A stretch of DNA of 64,000 nucleotides, taken from assembly GCA_029168955.1 (NCBI GenBank), contig JAPDOI010000272.1, positions 620,001 to 684,000 of the forward strand. The letters are read 5' to 3'. The DNA comes from Aplectana chamaeleonis. Taxonomy: Eukaryota; Nematoda; Chromadorea; Rhabditida; Cosmocercidae. The notes under the pieces were generated by a model that was given only the letters and a program-made list of their open reading frames with translations, was not told where the DNA came from and did not search any database. Shown one piece after another: positions 24,033-35,365 of the stretch (the stretch's first letter is position 1; every line of letters starts with the position of its first letter). Position numbers and translations under genes: made by a program.

Positions 24033-24411
24033 TTAAAGGCAGGGTTCTCGATAAAAAAAAGTGGAAATAAGTGAAAAATTGGAGAAAAAACGCTCAGAAA
24101 CTAGTTATTGCTTGTGTCCTCCCGCCCCTTATTATCGAGATTTCTATAAATGCCTGTTTTGTCAACTTCTATTTTGCTTCTCTAGTAATTTCTGAGCATT
24201 TCTGGAGACTACTGACTACTTTAACAGCGGAATAAAATGCGGACTAATAGGAGGGCTGGCCGAAACCGGTGATTTGCCGTTATACCTTGTTTTTGAGTGT
24301 TTTCGCTCATTTTTCCGGTTTTTTTCACTTAGTTTTTACTTTCGTGATGACCAAATCTTAATTCTCATCCTGAGAGCTCAAAATTAATTTTCTCGCAAAC
24401 ACTGCCATTAA
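24033..24411. mobile_element. TTAA-flanked MITE, group T5
   Basis: Starts TTAA+AGGCAGGGTTCTCGAT. The right end reads CTCGCAAACACTGCCA+TTAA and is decayed. The interior matches the copy at 28076-28522, including CAGAAACTAGTTATTGCTTG and ATTATCGAGATTT. No coding frame. Confidence 0.82.
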
Positions 24412-24873
24412 CCTTTCATGGAAGATACTGCCCTTTGCCTTTCTTTTACCGAAAATTATTTGAAAATTATGTGATTTTAATTCACATGTTTGAGATAATG
24501 TAGGGATCTGTCTAGATAAATAGTGTTCAACACTCCAGCAGTAGGTAGTTTGAGATTTCTTTTTTCATTTTTCAGATTATGTTTGCGCTTTAACAGTATT
24601 TTACGCTGGAGTTTGTCGCTAAACTTTCGCAATCACTCGTCATAATTCGACAGTTAAAATCAAACCGAAAAGTCTTGCTTAGGGAGACTCGACGTTTGTC
24701 ACTAACTCGGTCGGAGGGGGAGCCTATTCTGGAGTGAAGGATCGAATGCGAGCTCTGAACTGTGCAGGAAAAGGTTCGGAATGTAGGGATTCACATCGTA
24801 AATCCCCTATTTCTTATCACACACCCCCTCACCCCCCAAAAACTCAGCAGCCTTTCCCTTTACTCTGAGAGTA

Positions 24874-25500
24874 TTTGCATCGCTATGGCATCGTAATAAC
24901 CCACATGTGGGCTGTTACGATGCCACATCTGGGCTATTTCGATGCTACATGTGATCTATTCCAATGTCACATGTGGGTTATGTCGATGCTACATGTGATC
25001 TATTTCAATGTCACATGTGGGTTATGTCGATGCCACATGTGGGTTATTCCCATGGTTCCCACCACGGTCTACGTGTGCGGGACCACCCCCCCCCTGTCCG
25101 TGGGGACCTTCCCCTCAGCTGTCAAAAATTATTCTTCGACTTCTGAGTGATCCTCCGAAGGTTACTTGAAGTCACCTCCCAGGATCGGCCTCGAAATGCC
25201 GAGTGTGTCATCGGTGAGCTGGAGCGCCTTTTATACCCTTCGGTTCGAATACTCTGAGCATGATACTGATACCAGAAAAAGAACTCAATTCTCAACAAGT
25301 TCAAAATTGCAAAGCCATAGCGATGCCACAGCGATGATATTTTGCGCACCGCATGAATTGCTATGCCATAGCGATACTACATTACGAAGGAGCTGCATTT
25401 CAATGCCATAGCCATGTTATTCCGAGCAGGAGCTCTATTTCAATGACATAGCGATGCTATATCGCGCATAAGCTGCATATCAGTGCCATAGCGATGCAAT
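24874..25500. mobile_element. Foldback element with 22-bp and 40-bp arrays
   Basis: The ends are complementary: TTTGCATCGCTATGGCA at 24874-24890 and TGCCATAGCGATGCAA at 25484-25499. The left arm carries about six 22-bp units of the form ACATGTGGGTTATGTCGATG (about 24901-25045). The right arm carries four to five 40-bp units beginning TGCCATAGCGATG (about 25312-25500). The core at about 25100-25240 resembles the core of the foldback at 48918-49640 and has a TATA-like TTTTATACCC. No target duplication was seen. FB-like or MULE-like foldbacks have this kind of layout. Confidence 0.7.
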
Positions 25501-26630
25501 AGCTATACAAAAATTCTCATAGTACCTCCCCCGATCAGACACGCGGTTGTTGCTGTTCACGTTCGCATAAATCGCGTGGGATCAGACTCGGAAACGGCGC
25601 ATTCAGCAACAGGCGTGTCTTCGTGATAAATGTGCAACATCTTGGGCAGAACAAATGTGAGTGCTTAGCGACGCCTCCCCGCTCCGGTGGTGGCAAAGCG
25701 ATCCGAGAGGCGTGAGAAGTTCCCGGAAAATTACACCTCCCAGCCACTAAACGACTTTTGAAAAAGAACCATCACACGCCTCAATCCATGGGTTATCTGT
25801 GTAACTGAGTTCCACTAAAGTATGGTCGAGAGCAAACATCGATTGATGAGCCCCTTGTGAACGATTGAACACGAAAGTTCACTTTTTCTATTAAACATTT
25901 TTTTCAAAGGTTTTTCGCATCTGATTCAGGCAGAATCCACAACACTATCACGTAATCCAGCAGAGTGGATAGCGAGGTAGAGCCCTGGTGTAATAACCCC
26001 AGTGAGTTTACGAACTAGGAAAGCACAACTGGCCGATCGGTCTGGCCACTTGTATCAAAGTATATTCCAATTGTTTATGTACGTCGGTTTACTTCTAAAG
26101 ACCTTTTCAAATCTGCGTTTATATCTGCCTAAGACGTTAGCCATTTTTTAGAGTGTTCGGTAAAATTGTTTTGGAATCGAAACTCTTTCTGGGGGTTGTA
26201 TACGAGCTCCTGAATATGAAGCTCTGTTTTCGATTTTCGGAACCTTGCTGCAGGTTTCGGTAGGTGCGATGTAAATTATCAGGATGCTTCTATGGGAAGC
26301 ATATGCAAAATTGATAAATGCTCCTCAGATTCGTGTTCAGCACCTCGAATAACTCCTACAGAGAAGTTTTCAGCTAGATATGAAACTTCAGCCAAGCTAG
26401 CGGATAACCACCCACCATCATCGCACACCGACAAACGGACGTTAGATTCGTATTCAAAATTCCTCCTACCCTTTGCAGAGGAGTTTCGAGGCAAACCTGA
26501 AGTTTGTCGCGGTGGGAGGCTTCTAACCAAATCTGTCGGAGCTTTGGAAATAGAAAAATGGGAAAAGTTTTGAGCCAAATCCGAAACACTCTTTCGAAAC
26601 TCCTGATCCCTAGTAACTGTCCTGGCCAAT
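25501..26630. other. No gene; dispersed repeat monomers
   Basis: Imperfect monomers of the repeat with TTCGTGTTCAGCACCTCGAA lie at about 26320-26600. The 125-codon minus-strand frame there (26279-26656) is produced by these repeats: its GVIRGAEHES stretch reappears as GVIRGGEYEL in an unrelated place near 46.99 kb. It should not be treated as a gene. Confidence 0.5.
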
Positions 26631-27220
26631 TTAGAGGCAGAGTTTACGATGATCATCCTCGGTGACTTTCCACTGTGAAGTTATAGACAAGACGGATCCT
26701 AGGCTCCCAGTACCGGAAGAACGGTAGAAAACGAGCCACGCGTGGCAAAATAACGGCTGCAAACAAGCGTTTTGGAGTGCCAGAACCGCCCATTTCCGCC
26801 CATCTCGATGTGAACAAATGAACACTCAGATTACAGGAATGATCAAGTCAAGGAAGACTTGGTAAGTGAGCTGATTGCTTTATTCCACTGATAGGCATCA
26901 TCCTTCATAGCGGTCAATTCCCTCACGCTCAAAAATTAAGGCCCTAGTCATACACCAGCGTTTCGCCGCCGCTGGCTTCTGCGGCATGTCTGCTATTGGT
27001 CAATTTCGAAATCTGACCAATCGCAGACGTCCCGCAAAAACCAGCGGCAGCGATGCGCTGATGTATAACTAGGGCCTAACGCAAGCAAGGGAGGGCCTAT
27101 TTCAGAACAAAAACGCTTTTTCGCCTCCTTTTCCAAGCCTGCCTTGCTATATATAGCACCAGGCCTTCCGTAAACCGTGGAGATATCGGAAGTGAAATTT
27201 GCCGTGAACACTGTCTCTAA
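26631..27220. mobile_element. TTAA-type MITE with a PIF-like hairpin inside
   Basis: The left end TTAG+AGGCAGAGTTTACGAT and the right end CCGTGAACACTGTCTCTAA are decayed complementary termini of the AGGCA family. The interior group is not matched elsewhere in the window. It is interrupted at 26940-27076 by a short hairpin element. Confidence 0.62.
26940..27076. mobile_element. 137-bp hairpin MITE, PIF/Harbinger-like
   Basis: The ends are near-perfect complements over about 60 bp, GGCCCTAGT.ATACA.CAGCG at each terminus, and are flanked by TAA on both sides (26937-26939 and 27077-27079). TWA duplications are typical of PIF/Harbinger. It is almost entirely stem with no coding capacity. Confidence 0.78.
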
Positions 27221-27837
27221 GAAAGCCGTTTTGTAACCCGACCCGAAGCTCTAAGACACAGCGTATCCTGCTTTTTGCGGCACGTCACCGCCGTCGCTCG
27301 CTGCGTCGCCTCCCCAACTGCCTATCGGGGTCTATATAGTTCCAGCGAGTGGTCACAGGGCGTCAGCCTTGACGCGGCGACAGAATGTTTTCAATTATTA
27401 TCGTGACGCAGGGCCATCACAGCCCCGAAACCCTCTGCGGTGCCCCCTCGTGGCCCTTCATGTCGCCCCGGTCGCCACCGTCAACGAATGTAATCGATAA
27501 TGCATCAACAACAGCTGTTCTTCGCTGCGACGACGCCGTGACTCAAACTCTGCAAGCCCCCTATCCTTGCCCTACAGCACCAGGACTCGTTGCGATCAGG
27601 GATGTGCGGGATTATCTGTTTTCTGCGCATTTTGGCCATTTTTTGAGTTTTCTATTTTCTGTAAAAATAGGCGAAATCTGGCAGAAAAAACCGTGAACCG
27701 CGATATGTAGCAGGATCGCTCCTTAGGCCAAAGGCCTGATTAATCGAAGATAAGCTAAGGGTTAATGCAGTCTGGGGGTTCTGCAGTTCTCCCACACCTA
27801 GCACTTTTACTCGCTATACTGTGATCTATCCTAGCGC

Positions 27838-28045
27838 TTGTGGCGTGATGGCAGGAGGCGCTGCTACTCGCAATGCTCGGTCGGATTTGATTCTCGCCCG
27901 AGGTCAGCCAAGCCTACCATCCCTCCGAGGTCCTTAAGTTTTTAACAGATCTATGTGGGGGAGACGAACCCACTGACCGGAAAGTCGGCTCGCCAGCAAG
28001 TCGCTAAATAGCCCCAACAAGCATTCAAGCCTTTACGAATACGAC
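27838..28045 (+). repeat. tRNA-derived SINE
   Basis: Box A-like TGGCGTGATGG is followed by CGCTGCTACTCGCAATGC and a box B-like GGATTTGATTC. Then comes GGTCAGCCAAGCC and ATCCCTCCGAGG, and later AAGTCGCTAAATAGCC. From memory this order matches a tRNA-derived SINE of hookworm-type nematodes; a database comparison is needed to confirm it. It sits inside the hAT-like element and ends shortly before the T5 MITE. Confidence 0.68.
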
Positions 28046-28075
28046 GATGAATGCGCTACGCAACCCAATTGAGAT

Positions 28076-28522
28076 TCAAAGGCAGGGTTCTCGACAAAAT
28101 CGGTCGTTGTGCTATCCCCATGAAACTGTAGATCTGGCCATCACAAAAGTGAAAATAAGAAAAATTGGAGAGAAAACTCTCAGAAACAAGTTATTGCTTG
28201 ATGTCCTCCCTCCTCCCATTATCGAGATTTGTGTAAGAGTCTGGTCTACCAACTTTTATTTTGCTTCTAAAGTTATTTCTGAGCATTTTTGGAGACTGCT
28301 GACTACTCTAACAGCAAAATAAAAGGCGGGGAAGCAAACATCAATGAAAATCTCGTTAATTAGGGGGCCCGCCGACACCGGTAATCATCCGTTAAACTTT
28401 GTTTTTGAGCGCTTTTCCCTCGAATTTCTGAGTTTTTCCCTTATTTTTCTTTTGTGATGACCAAATCTACATTCTTATGACGAGAGCTTAAAAAATGCTT
28501 TTATCGCGAACCCTGCCTTTAA
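28076..28522. mobile_element. TTAA-type MITE, group T5
   Basis: Starts TCAA+AGGCAGGGTTCTCGAC and ends ATCGCGAACCCTGCCT+TTAA, about 447 bp. It is a close match to 24033-24411. The left TCAA is one of several TTAA variants seen at these elements. Confidence 0.85.
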
Positions 28523-29446
28523 GGAACCAAGGTTTTATCTTTATCTCATAGTGGTTACCATTACTCAGAGATTTGCCGTTGATTCGTCCCTCGGAAGGTA
28601 TGCGATGCAGTCAAATGACGCGAAAACTATAATGGTATTGTATACTGACACTGGTCCGAGTAAAACTACTTCCACGCGTGGGCACAGACTAAGAGTATTC
28701 CAGGGACACCGCTTGAGTGGAGCGGGCATAAGTTGGGCTCCAACTGTACCATAAACGCAACTTCTGAGTGCGTATTTTAATACATTGCAACGCAGGACGG
28801 TACAGAGTTTAAAAAAAGGTAGAGCGCGAAGAAATCAATGGTGAGGCTACAAAGCAGATGATAAAACATCCAGAGAAGTACGAGCGACCCCACCACGGTG
28901 GTATGAGCGGTCATTTATACTCGAACGGCACAGTCGCGAGTTACGCGGCGACTTTCGGGCACTGAGGAGTGGTACGCTGCTCAAATCAGCAGTTATCCCA
29001 AAATCAGTGTAAAAATATGTAAACTAGGGAAGGGTAAACTCGCTGTCACTGAATCTACGTAATTCTCACGCATACATATTGAGTTGCTGAACAATCTGGC
29101 TGCTATTGTCTGGGAAAAGAAAGGTTAGAGAGAAAATTGTCATCTCCGCGCTAATAATCTGCGTTTTTGGGTGTCTGTACATCTCACTCTGGTCAATTGT
29201 TGGGTTATGAAAATTGTGCTAAAAACATTTATAACCTGCAAATGTATGAAAATTTAATGCTGTGGAAAAACTTATCTGAACACTTCTGATTGATTTTTGA
29301 AAATTTTCTGTTTTCTGTCTCCTGTTTTCTGTTTTCTGTCCATTTTTTGGAGATTTTTCTCTGTTTTCGGCTTTCTGCCAAACTGGATTTTCTGATTTAT
29401 GTTTTCTGTTTCCACAACAATTTTGCCGCACATCTCTGGTTGTGAT

Positions 29447-30205
29447 GCAACTTTTCTGAGGCTTTTAGTGTGTTTGCCACAACGGCACCACCGCCTTTTT
29501 CTGGGCGGTGCATGGGGCCATTCTCGTGTGAAGGGCGCACTAGAATTTAGTGTGTGTGACTCGGATAAAGAAGCGTGCGTATCAGAATTGGACACTGTGT
29601 CCCTCGCCTCAGCTCGTTCCACCACTTCCAGAAATCAATTGCCCTGCACTGTCATAGACCTCCTTTTTTGCTATAGACTGTCTTTGTATTTTGGAGGTAT
29701 CCACAATGTTCATCGTATATGGGAATAACTGCGGTCCTATTTGAAAAGTGCACCTGTCGGCACCCGATATGGGCAGCTACGCAATTAAATGTTGTTGGGG
29801 TGGACCGCACTTGCACTAGTTTATCGAGCGATTCGATAACAGCTGAGTAGAACTTTTCCTTAGGTTAAACAAACTTCTCTCTATTTTGTATACGTGGTTG
29901 TTTCGTGGTTTTCCTCCTTTTGGATTTTTGAAGCTCTGAAAGTTCAGAATCAAAAACTACATATAATGTTCACGTGATTGGTGTTTGGTTGAAAAAAATG
30001 CACAAAGTCGTTCTTTGAAGCCATTCAGCGAAAAGACCACGTGATTGCACTTGTACTGGATGGCAATGACGTTGTCCAAACGATGAAATAATCCGATCTG
30101 AACGGAAAAATGAGAGTGAGGGAGAAAAGAGAACACCTAGTCCTGATTTCAGTAAGCCCCGTGAAGGCACAGTTCAACCTAAGGGGTATTTTGGCATTAC
30201 AGTCT
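29447..30205. other. No confident gene
   Basis: The minus-strand frame from 29625 is fairly hydrophilic and serine-rich before it enters the hAT-like element, but no start, splice site or domain is convincing. The overlapping plus-strand frame (29399-29728) is equally open. If either is host coding sequence, the hAT insertion cuts it. Confidence 0.3.
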
Positions 30206-30560
30206 GGCGGCCGTGTTTAGTAACCCTGCCAAGCGCGAAATCCTCAACGCTAGGTCACGCTCGTGAGGCGCGTGCGTGAAGTTGGAGTGCGAATGGCCTG
30301 ACGTCACGCCCGCGCAAAAAGAAAAGTTGAAGTTGAAAAAAGTTTTGTGAAGTTTGTGAATTTGTGAAATTGAAAAGTTTGGTTGAAACATTTAAAGTCC
30401 AGCGTATTCAGCTCCGCAATGGCGTCGCCAACGAAGTATTTGTAGTCTCTGCAAGCGCGGCACGCGAGTGACACGCCTAGAAAGTATTTATTCTTCAACG
30501 CTACACCCGTGCATCACGCGCGTGACGCGCTGGCGTTGAGAAGTATGAATAGCGCCCAGG
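30206..30560. mobile_element. GC-rich foldback, related to 2698-3093
   Basis: The right end GACGCGCTGGCGTTGAGAAG, with GTATGAATAGC, is the complement type of the 2.7-3.1 kb element's left end (TTATTCATACTTCTCAAAG). CGCG-rich arms flank a middle of AAGTTGAAAAAG-type repeats near 30320-30370. The boundaries are approximate. Confidence 0.45.
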
Positions 30561-30668
30561 CGAGGAAAAGCGTACAAAGGTCGATCACGCCCCAGAAAAG
30601 AAAAAATGGGTTGCGCTCACACATGAGTTTTCGAACTCAAAATGGGCAAGACGGGCCAAGGATTTCAA

Positions 30669-31149
30669 TTAAAGGCACTGTTGGCGATAAAAATCGCTTT
30701 TCTGTTCATTTGCCTATCTTGAAACCGGTCCCATTCTGATTCCAATGATGCTTCTGGAATCGTACAAGTTTTTCTGGGAATGGAGTTATGGTCCCTCAAA
30801 AATTGAGCTAGGGAAAATGGTGGACGAGTTGTTCGAGGCTTGTAACTTCCGTCTTTTGCAGCCAATGTATGCGAGCTGACCTGAGTAATGAGAGAAGTTG
30901 AGAGTGAAGGGAAGAACGGGGCTTTTGATCGGAAACCACGATTTCGAGTGCTCCTTTGTTCACTTCGAGGGGCAGAAAGGGGCAAGGCTTGCCCACAGCG
31001 GCGGGGTCTGCCCACACTTCTAAGCCGTTCTGCGACTCCTGGGTAGCTTCTCGTCCCGTTTTTTCGACGCTGTTCTGCTTCTGAGAGCCACGAGAAGCGT
31101 TTCTCATGAAAATTTGGGGACGAAGTTTATCGCGAACAGTGCCTTTCAA
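30669..31149. mobile_element. TTAA-type MITE, group T4
   Basis: Starts TTAA+AGGCACTGTTGGCGAT and ends ATCGCGAACAGTGCCT+TCAA. The core carries GAGTTATGGTCCCTCAAAAA and GGTGGACGAGTTG, shared with 45748-46241 and, more loosely, with the T2 and T3 groups. Open frames of 113-116 codons on the minus strand (30665-31149) are inside the element and overlap in two frames, so I do not call them genes. Confidence 0.82.
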
Positions 31150-31404
31150 TTCTGTGTTCTTCCAATTATTATTGGTCTAGCTTCATACTTTCGTCTGCTC
31201 CAACGCGATGGCTGCGAATGGCGAGAAGAAACAGACCCGAAACAACTCGTCCAAGAATTTCTCATTGTTCAAATTCACCCTTTCTGAGGGGCTAGAGCTC
31301 CAATCGTAGCGAGTTCTGAGAGCTTCTGGAGACACCATTGTGATCAGCGTGAAGTTCTACCCTAGATGAGCGGAACAAACTAAAAAACGTTTCTGAGGTT
31401 GTAC

Positions 31405-31899
31405 TGTAAAGCTACCGTGCAACCTAAACCTTTCTCCGAGATTTTCTGCTTATTTTGAAAACGCTCCCATGCCGATTCCAAAAGTGCCTCTGAAATCGTA
31501 CCAAACCCCTTGAAATGTAGTTATGGTCCCTCGAGAGTCGCCTAAAATTGAGCTGCGAAAGCATGTTGGACGAGTTATCTGAGGCTTTCAATTTCCGTCG
31601 TTTTTAACTGATGTGGGTGATCAGACCTGAGCAAAGAGAGCAGCTGAGAATGAAGGGAATAACGGGGCTAATGATCGAAAATCATCCGTCATCTTGCCAC
31701 TGTTGAGCTCCAAAAACCTTCCGAGGGGAAGTGCCAAAGTGGACTCTCGCAGTGAGCACGCCGGACTGGTTTCTTCCTAAACCTGCCTTATTCGGAGGAA
31801 TTGAGAGCTCGCACTTGGCAGGTGTTATGTAGCGTGGATCTACTTCACAATTATGTGGAAAAATCAGATTTCGTCCTCGATGTTGGACTGTGCCTTTAA
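31405..31899. mobile_element. TTAA-type MITE, group T3, decayed left end
   Basis: The right end GTTGGACTGTGCCT+TTAA is intact. The left end, GTAAAGCTACCGTGCAACC, is a mutated form of AAAGGCACAGTCCAACC. The core includes GTTGGACGAGTTATCTGAGG and matches the other T3 copies. Confidence 0.75.
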
Positions 31900-32354
31900 C
31901 AGCTCCGATATCAGTATTATAGAGAGGAGTTGTTTTGTCAGCGAAAAATGGGAAAATGAAATTGGAGGAAGGGCCGTCTCCCGTCTGTGGTAGTGAAAGT
32001 CTAAGCTGCATCGCTTCGTACCGATTTTCGACATGAACCGGAGACTGTCAACGTGTGATGGTATCCCCTCTATCAGATTGTCAAAGCTTACTTGAGCCGG
32101 GAGATTATACCTTGTGCGACGCGCTACTACGGACATGCATATGGAATATCAAATTCAGGTCTATATGGATCATAAACATTACGCTGCGTCGTGGTAACTA
32201 TAGGTCCCTAGGTAGCCCCGACAATTATGTACCCAAACATTGAGTGAGGAATGCACTTTGAAACTCGGATCTCGATTGTTTCCTTGCGTTGTTGATCGGA
32301 TACACTGAAACCAACTGTGAAAGCAGCTGTCCACCCTTCTGCACCATTTTGTCC

Positions 32355-32836
32355 TTAAAGCCACAGTCCAACCTCAGAATCGAATTTTTGTTTTCCTGCT
32401 TATCTTGGAGAAAATTTTACGCTGAACACAAATGTGTCTCCAGAATCGCTCAGAAACCACTACGAACGGAGTTATGGCCCCTCAAAAATTCTGAAATTGA
32501 ACGGCGAGAAGTTCGCGGACGAGTTGTCTCGGGCCTGTTTTTTCTCGTTAATTGCAGCCATCGTTTTGAAGCAGGTCACAAAATAAAGCCACACCGAAAA
32601 CAAATGGAAGAACATAGACTTGGAACAAAATCGATAGCGCTTCTCTTCCCTATTGAAACTGGAAGCTTGTCGGTGGGCGTTACCCATTTTTTCTTCCGTG
32701 GGGGCGGAGTCGACTTTTTCCTTGCCTTTTCTCGCTTATTTGAGCGAATTGAGATTTCGCGCTTGGCAGAGTTGCTATTCACGACGACCGGAGTATGATA
32801 TCAAAAATTACCCCTGAGCTTGGACTGTGCCTTTAA
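32355..32836. mobile_element. TTAA-flanked MITE, group T3, abutting T1
   Basis: Starts TTAA+AGCCACAGTCCAACCT and ends CTTGGACTGTGCCT+TTAA. Its right TTAA is the left TTAA of the next T1 element. The 169-codon plus-strand frame at 32289-32798 runs from the flank into this MITE and is a chance frame. Confidence 0.85.
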
Positions 32837-33377
32837 AGGCAGAGGTCGCGATCAAATATGCTTCTCTTCTTTTCGTCTCTGAACCCTTTTCTGGGTTTAG
32901 AGTGGAAGGACCTATAAGAAAAATTCGCGAAAAACTGCTGATTCAGACCGAATTCTAAGCCTGAATTTTCTTGTCTTTTGATGGTGGACGAGCCCACTCC
33001 ACATCATTGGCATCGATGATCTCTAATATCAAGAACATCAGCTGGCTTGAAATTGAATTGCAATCAATGAGCCTTGACTTATCTAGTCAAAAACATTAAC
33101 AGAAATGCTTGCTTCCATTGTTCAACTGTTTTTAATCGGTAAATTTGCATTTAATTCTTCCTCTGAACGTCGATGATTTTTGGCTGCTCGGCATGAGACT
33201 GCAATCTTTCGGGAGGAGCTGTGCACGTTTGCAAGAACTGGCATCTTTGGGCCTTAGAAGCTCTAATTCTAGCCCGTTTTTCACCTCTCTACCTCCATAG
33301 TTTCTCAGCTGTTTTCGATCTAAGCTGATTTTTGCAGTTTTTTCGATGACGTTTTTCATCGTGACCACTGCCTTTAA
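32833..33377. mobile_element. TTAA-flanked MITE, group T1
   Basis: Starts TTAA+AGGCAGAGGTCGCGAT and ends ATCGTGACCACTGCCT+TTAA. It is an uninterrupted T1 copy of about 545 bp and gives the reference for the nested break in 21831-22962 (GGGCCTTAGAAGC at about 33249). Confidence 0.88.
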
Positions 33378-33611
33378 GAGCAAGTCTTCTGCAAACATCG
33401 TGAATCAGCCAATACCACAAGAGGCGCCACGATGACGACGTCGAATCGCAGAAAGCACTTGTGTGTGACGCTTCACGTGACAGACGCCACACAAACCCTG
33501 CACGAACGGATTTCGGTGTCCACGAAATGTCCGCGTTGGGACCTACCCGTCCATCCGATCGCGTTCATATCTGGCGGCGAGGTGGCGCGCTGATTCTCGA
33601 AAACATCAACT

Positions 33612-33840
33612 CATTTCTCATCAGCTGAGGGGCCATGATTAGTAATTAAGTACGTGTTTTCCTCTGATGAACGCGTAAATCCCATATTTTCCAGATCCTC
33701 TCCCGACGCGAATCCATCTTTGACATCTCTTTTTAGGTTGATGGAAAACAACCCCGATACTCCCCGTTCGCTTTTATAGGAAGCCACTCCGACTAGTTTC
33801 ACACGATTCGCGACAGTTGGCCAAACCTGCAGGGGTTGCT
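33612..33840 (-). CDS. Exon-like frame of unknown function
   Basis: The minus strand shows an open frame of about 75 codons that ends at a TGA near 33612. Its composition is that of a soluble protein, with segments such as LVGVASYKSERGV, FSINLKRDV and GEDLENMGFTRSSEE. Its upstream limit is CCCCTGCAG near 33831, which could be a 3' splice site, so this may be an internal or terminal exon rather than a complete gene. No domain is recognised. It stands between a T1 MITE (right end 33377) and another MITE (left end 34061), with no other coding evidence nearby. It could also be a remnant of a larger transposon gene. Basis: composition and one possible splice site only. Confidence 0.3.
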
Positions 33841-34060
33841 AACTTTTGTTATAAAAACGGCCTTACCAGTTCCAACTTCCAATTCTGGAAAAACACCTCG
33901 AAATGCTTAAGAAACTCGATGGTACTACTGTGGGGGATCTCTGAAATCCATTAGAAGCAAAATTTTGATATCGTTTTCGAAAAACCTAAGTTTTCAAAAA
34001 AAAGTTTCCGCTCCTCACAGGTTGGATGGCATAAAGGTTAGCAAGAGATTGGCACCCAAA

Positions 34061-34516
34061 TCAAAGGTAGTATTCATGATGAATATCGCGTTCGAGTTCG
34101 ACCCAAAAATGGGATTGTTCGGTTGTGAGGTAACTAACAATGGAGAAAAAGCGAAGAATAAAGTCCAGAATAAGCTAAAATAACGGCTTCTAACGTTCAG
34201 GGCGTGAACGAGAATCACGGGCCCTGCTGATCTCCGCAAGCGCGCGCGAATCGCGAAATTTGCGCGAATCGATCAGGCTGGACGCGGCAGAGTTGCTTGG
34301 CAATCCGCCATCGAAACGTGTGCGGCGCCACAAGCTCGTCTGAACGAGGGGCGGATCTGGATAGGTAGACGCACCGGGATGGCTTTCAAAGCCGTTTCTT
34401 CTGATTTCTGGCCCGTTTTCGCTGCTTTCGTCGACCCTATCCTCTACAGCACCTGCCAACTTAGTGTTTCACACCGAGACCTCGAGAACGAGATTTATGG
34501 TGAACACTGCCTTTAA
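34061..34516. mobile_element. TTAA-type MITE, unmatched group, abutting T3
   Basis: The left end TCAA+AGGTAGTATTCATGAT is decayed. The right end is ATGGTGAACACTGCCT+TTAA, and this TTAA is shared with the T3 element that follows. The interior has no matching copy in the window. Confidence 0.62.
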
Positions 34517-34995
34517 AGGAACAGTCCAACCTCAGTACCAATTTTCTGGTTTCCTGCCTATCTTGAGAACGGTCCCACGCTGATTCCAATGATATCTCTG
34601 AAATCGTTCAAAACCTCCTAAACGGAGTTATAGCCTCTCACAAATTGTGCTACGGAATCATGGGAGACGAGTTTTCCGGGGCTTGTAACTTCCGTCATTC
34701 CCAACCTGTTTATGCGAGTCGATCAGAATAAAGATAGAGGCTGAGAATGAAGGGAAGAACGGGGCTATTGATTAGAAATAATCTCTCATCTCAGCACTAT
34801 TGAGCTCGAAAGATCGTAAAAGGGGTGTGCCAAAGTGGCTTCCGGGCGTGGGCGCCCCAGGGCGGCTTCCTCCTATATCTCGCCTATTCAGAGGAAATGA
34901 GAGCTCGCACTTGGCAGGTGTTATATACGTTGGGTCTATTTCAGAATTGTATGTAAATCTCAGAAGTCGTCCCTGAGCTTGGACTATGCCTTTAA
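34513..34995. mobile_element. TTAA-flanked MITE, group T3
   Basis: Starts TTAA+AGGAACAGTCCAACCT and ends CTTGGACTATGCCT+TTAA. The interior matches 35366-35850 (opposite orientation), for example TGGCTTCCGGGCGTGGGCGC against its complement there. Confidence 0.85.
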
Positions 34996-35365
34996 GAGCG
35001 CTGCAAATAACGAGGAAAGTAACTCAACCTTCGGTTGGAATGAAGCGGCGAAAAATGACTAACTGACTCACACGCACTTTTTCTAGACTGGGAAGATTTT
35101 GGAATCGTGCATGTGTTTTATGTGAAAATTCTCCTAAATTTCTGAACACTTTTCTTGATTTTTCTCTCTTTGCCCGCAATAGTCATTGGAAGTTCTTACA
35201 ATACGCCATCAGTATAACAGCTCCGCTTAAAAAGAGTACAGAGAAGATCGGAAACTGTCCTTACAGACCGGGATAGCGTCATCTTTCCTGAGTTAACTTC
35301 TGAGAGTAGGTGAATCAAATAATACCTAGAAATAACGCTCATCTGGCTACCAATCTCGTCTACCC

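Larger units (their letters stand above)
27597..29438. mobile_element. hAT-like element, 1.84 kb
   Basis: Left end CAGGGATGTGCGGGATT; the right end in complement reads CAGAGATGTGCGGCAAA. The flanks are GTTGCGAT (27589-27596) and GTTGTGAT (29439-29446), an 8-bp duplication with one difference. TTTTCTGTTTTCTG repeats lie near the right end and TTTTCTGCGCATTTTGG near the left. It carries a SINE-like unit and a T5 MITE. No hAT transposase motif is visible. Confidence 0.72.

Noticed and set aside
26279..26656. 125-codon minus-strand gene
   Set aside because: Its peptide recurs near 46.99 kb because both loci hold the same non-coding dispersed repeat.
30665..31149. Two overlapping minus-strand frames of 113-116 codons
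   Set aside because: Both are inside a T4 MITE and overlap in different frames; the related copy at 45748 is not open in the same way.
32289..32798. 169-codon plus-strand frame, one of the longest in the window
   Set aside because: Most of it lies inside a T3 MITE whose other copies do not keep the frame open.
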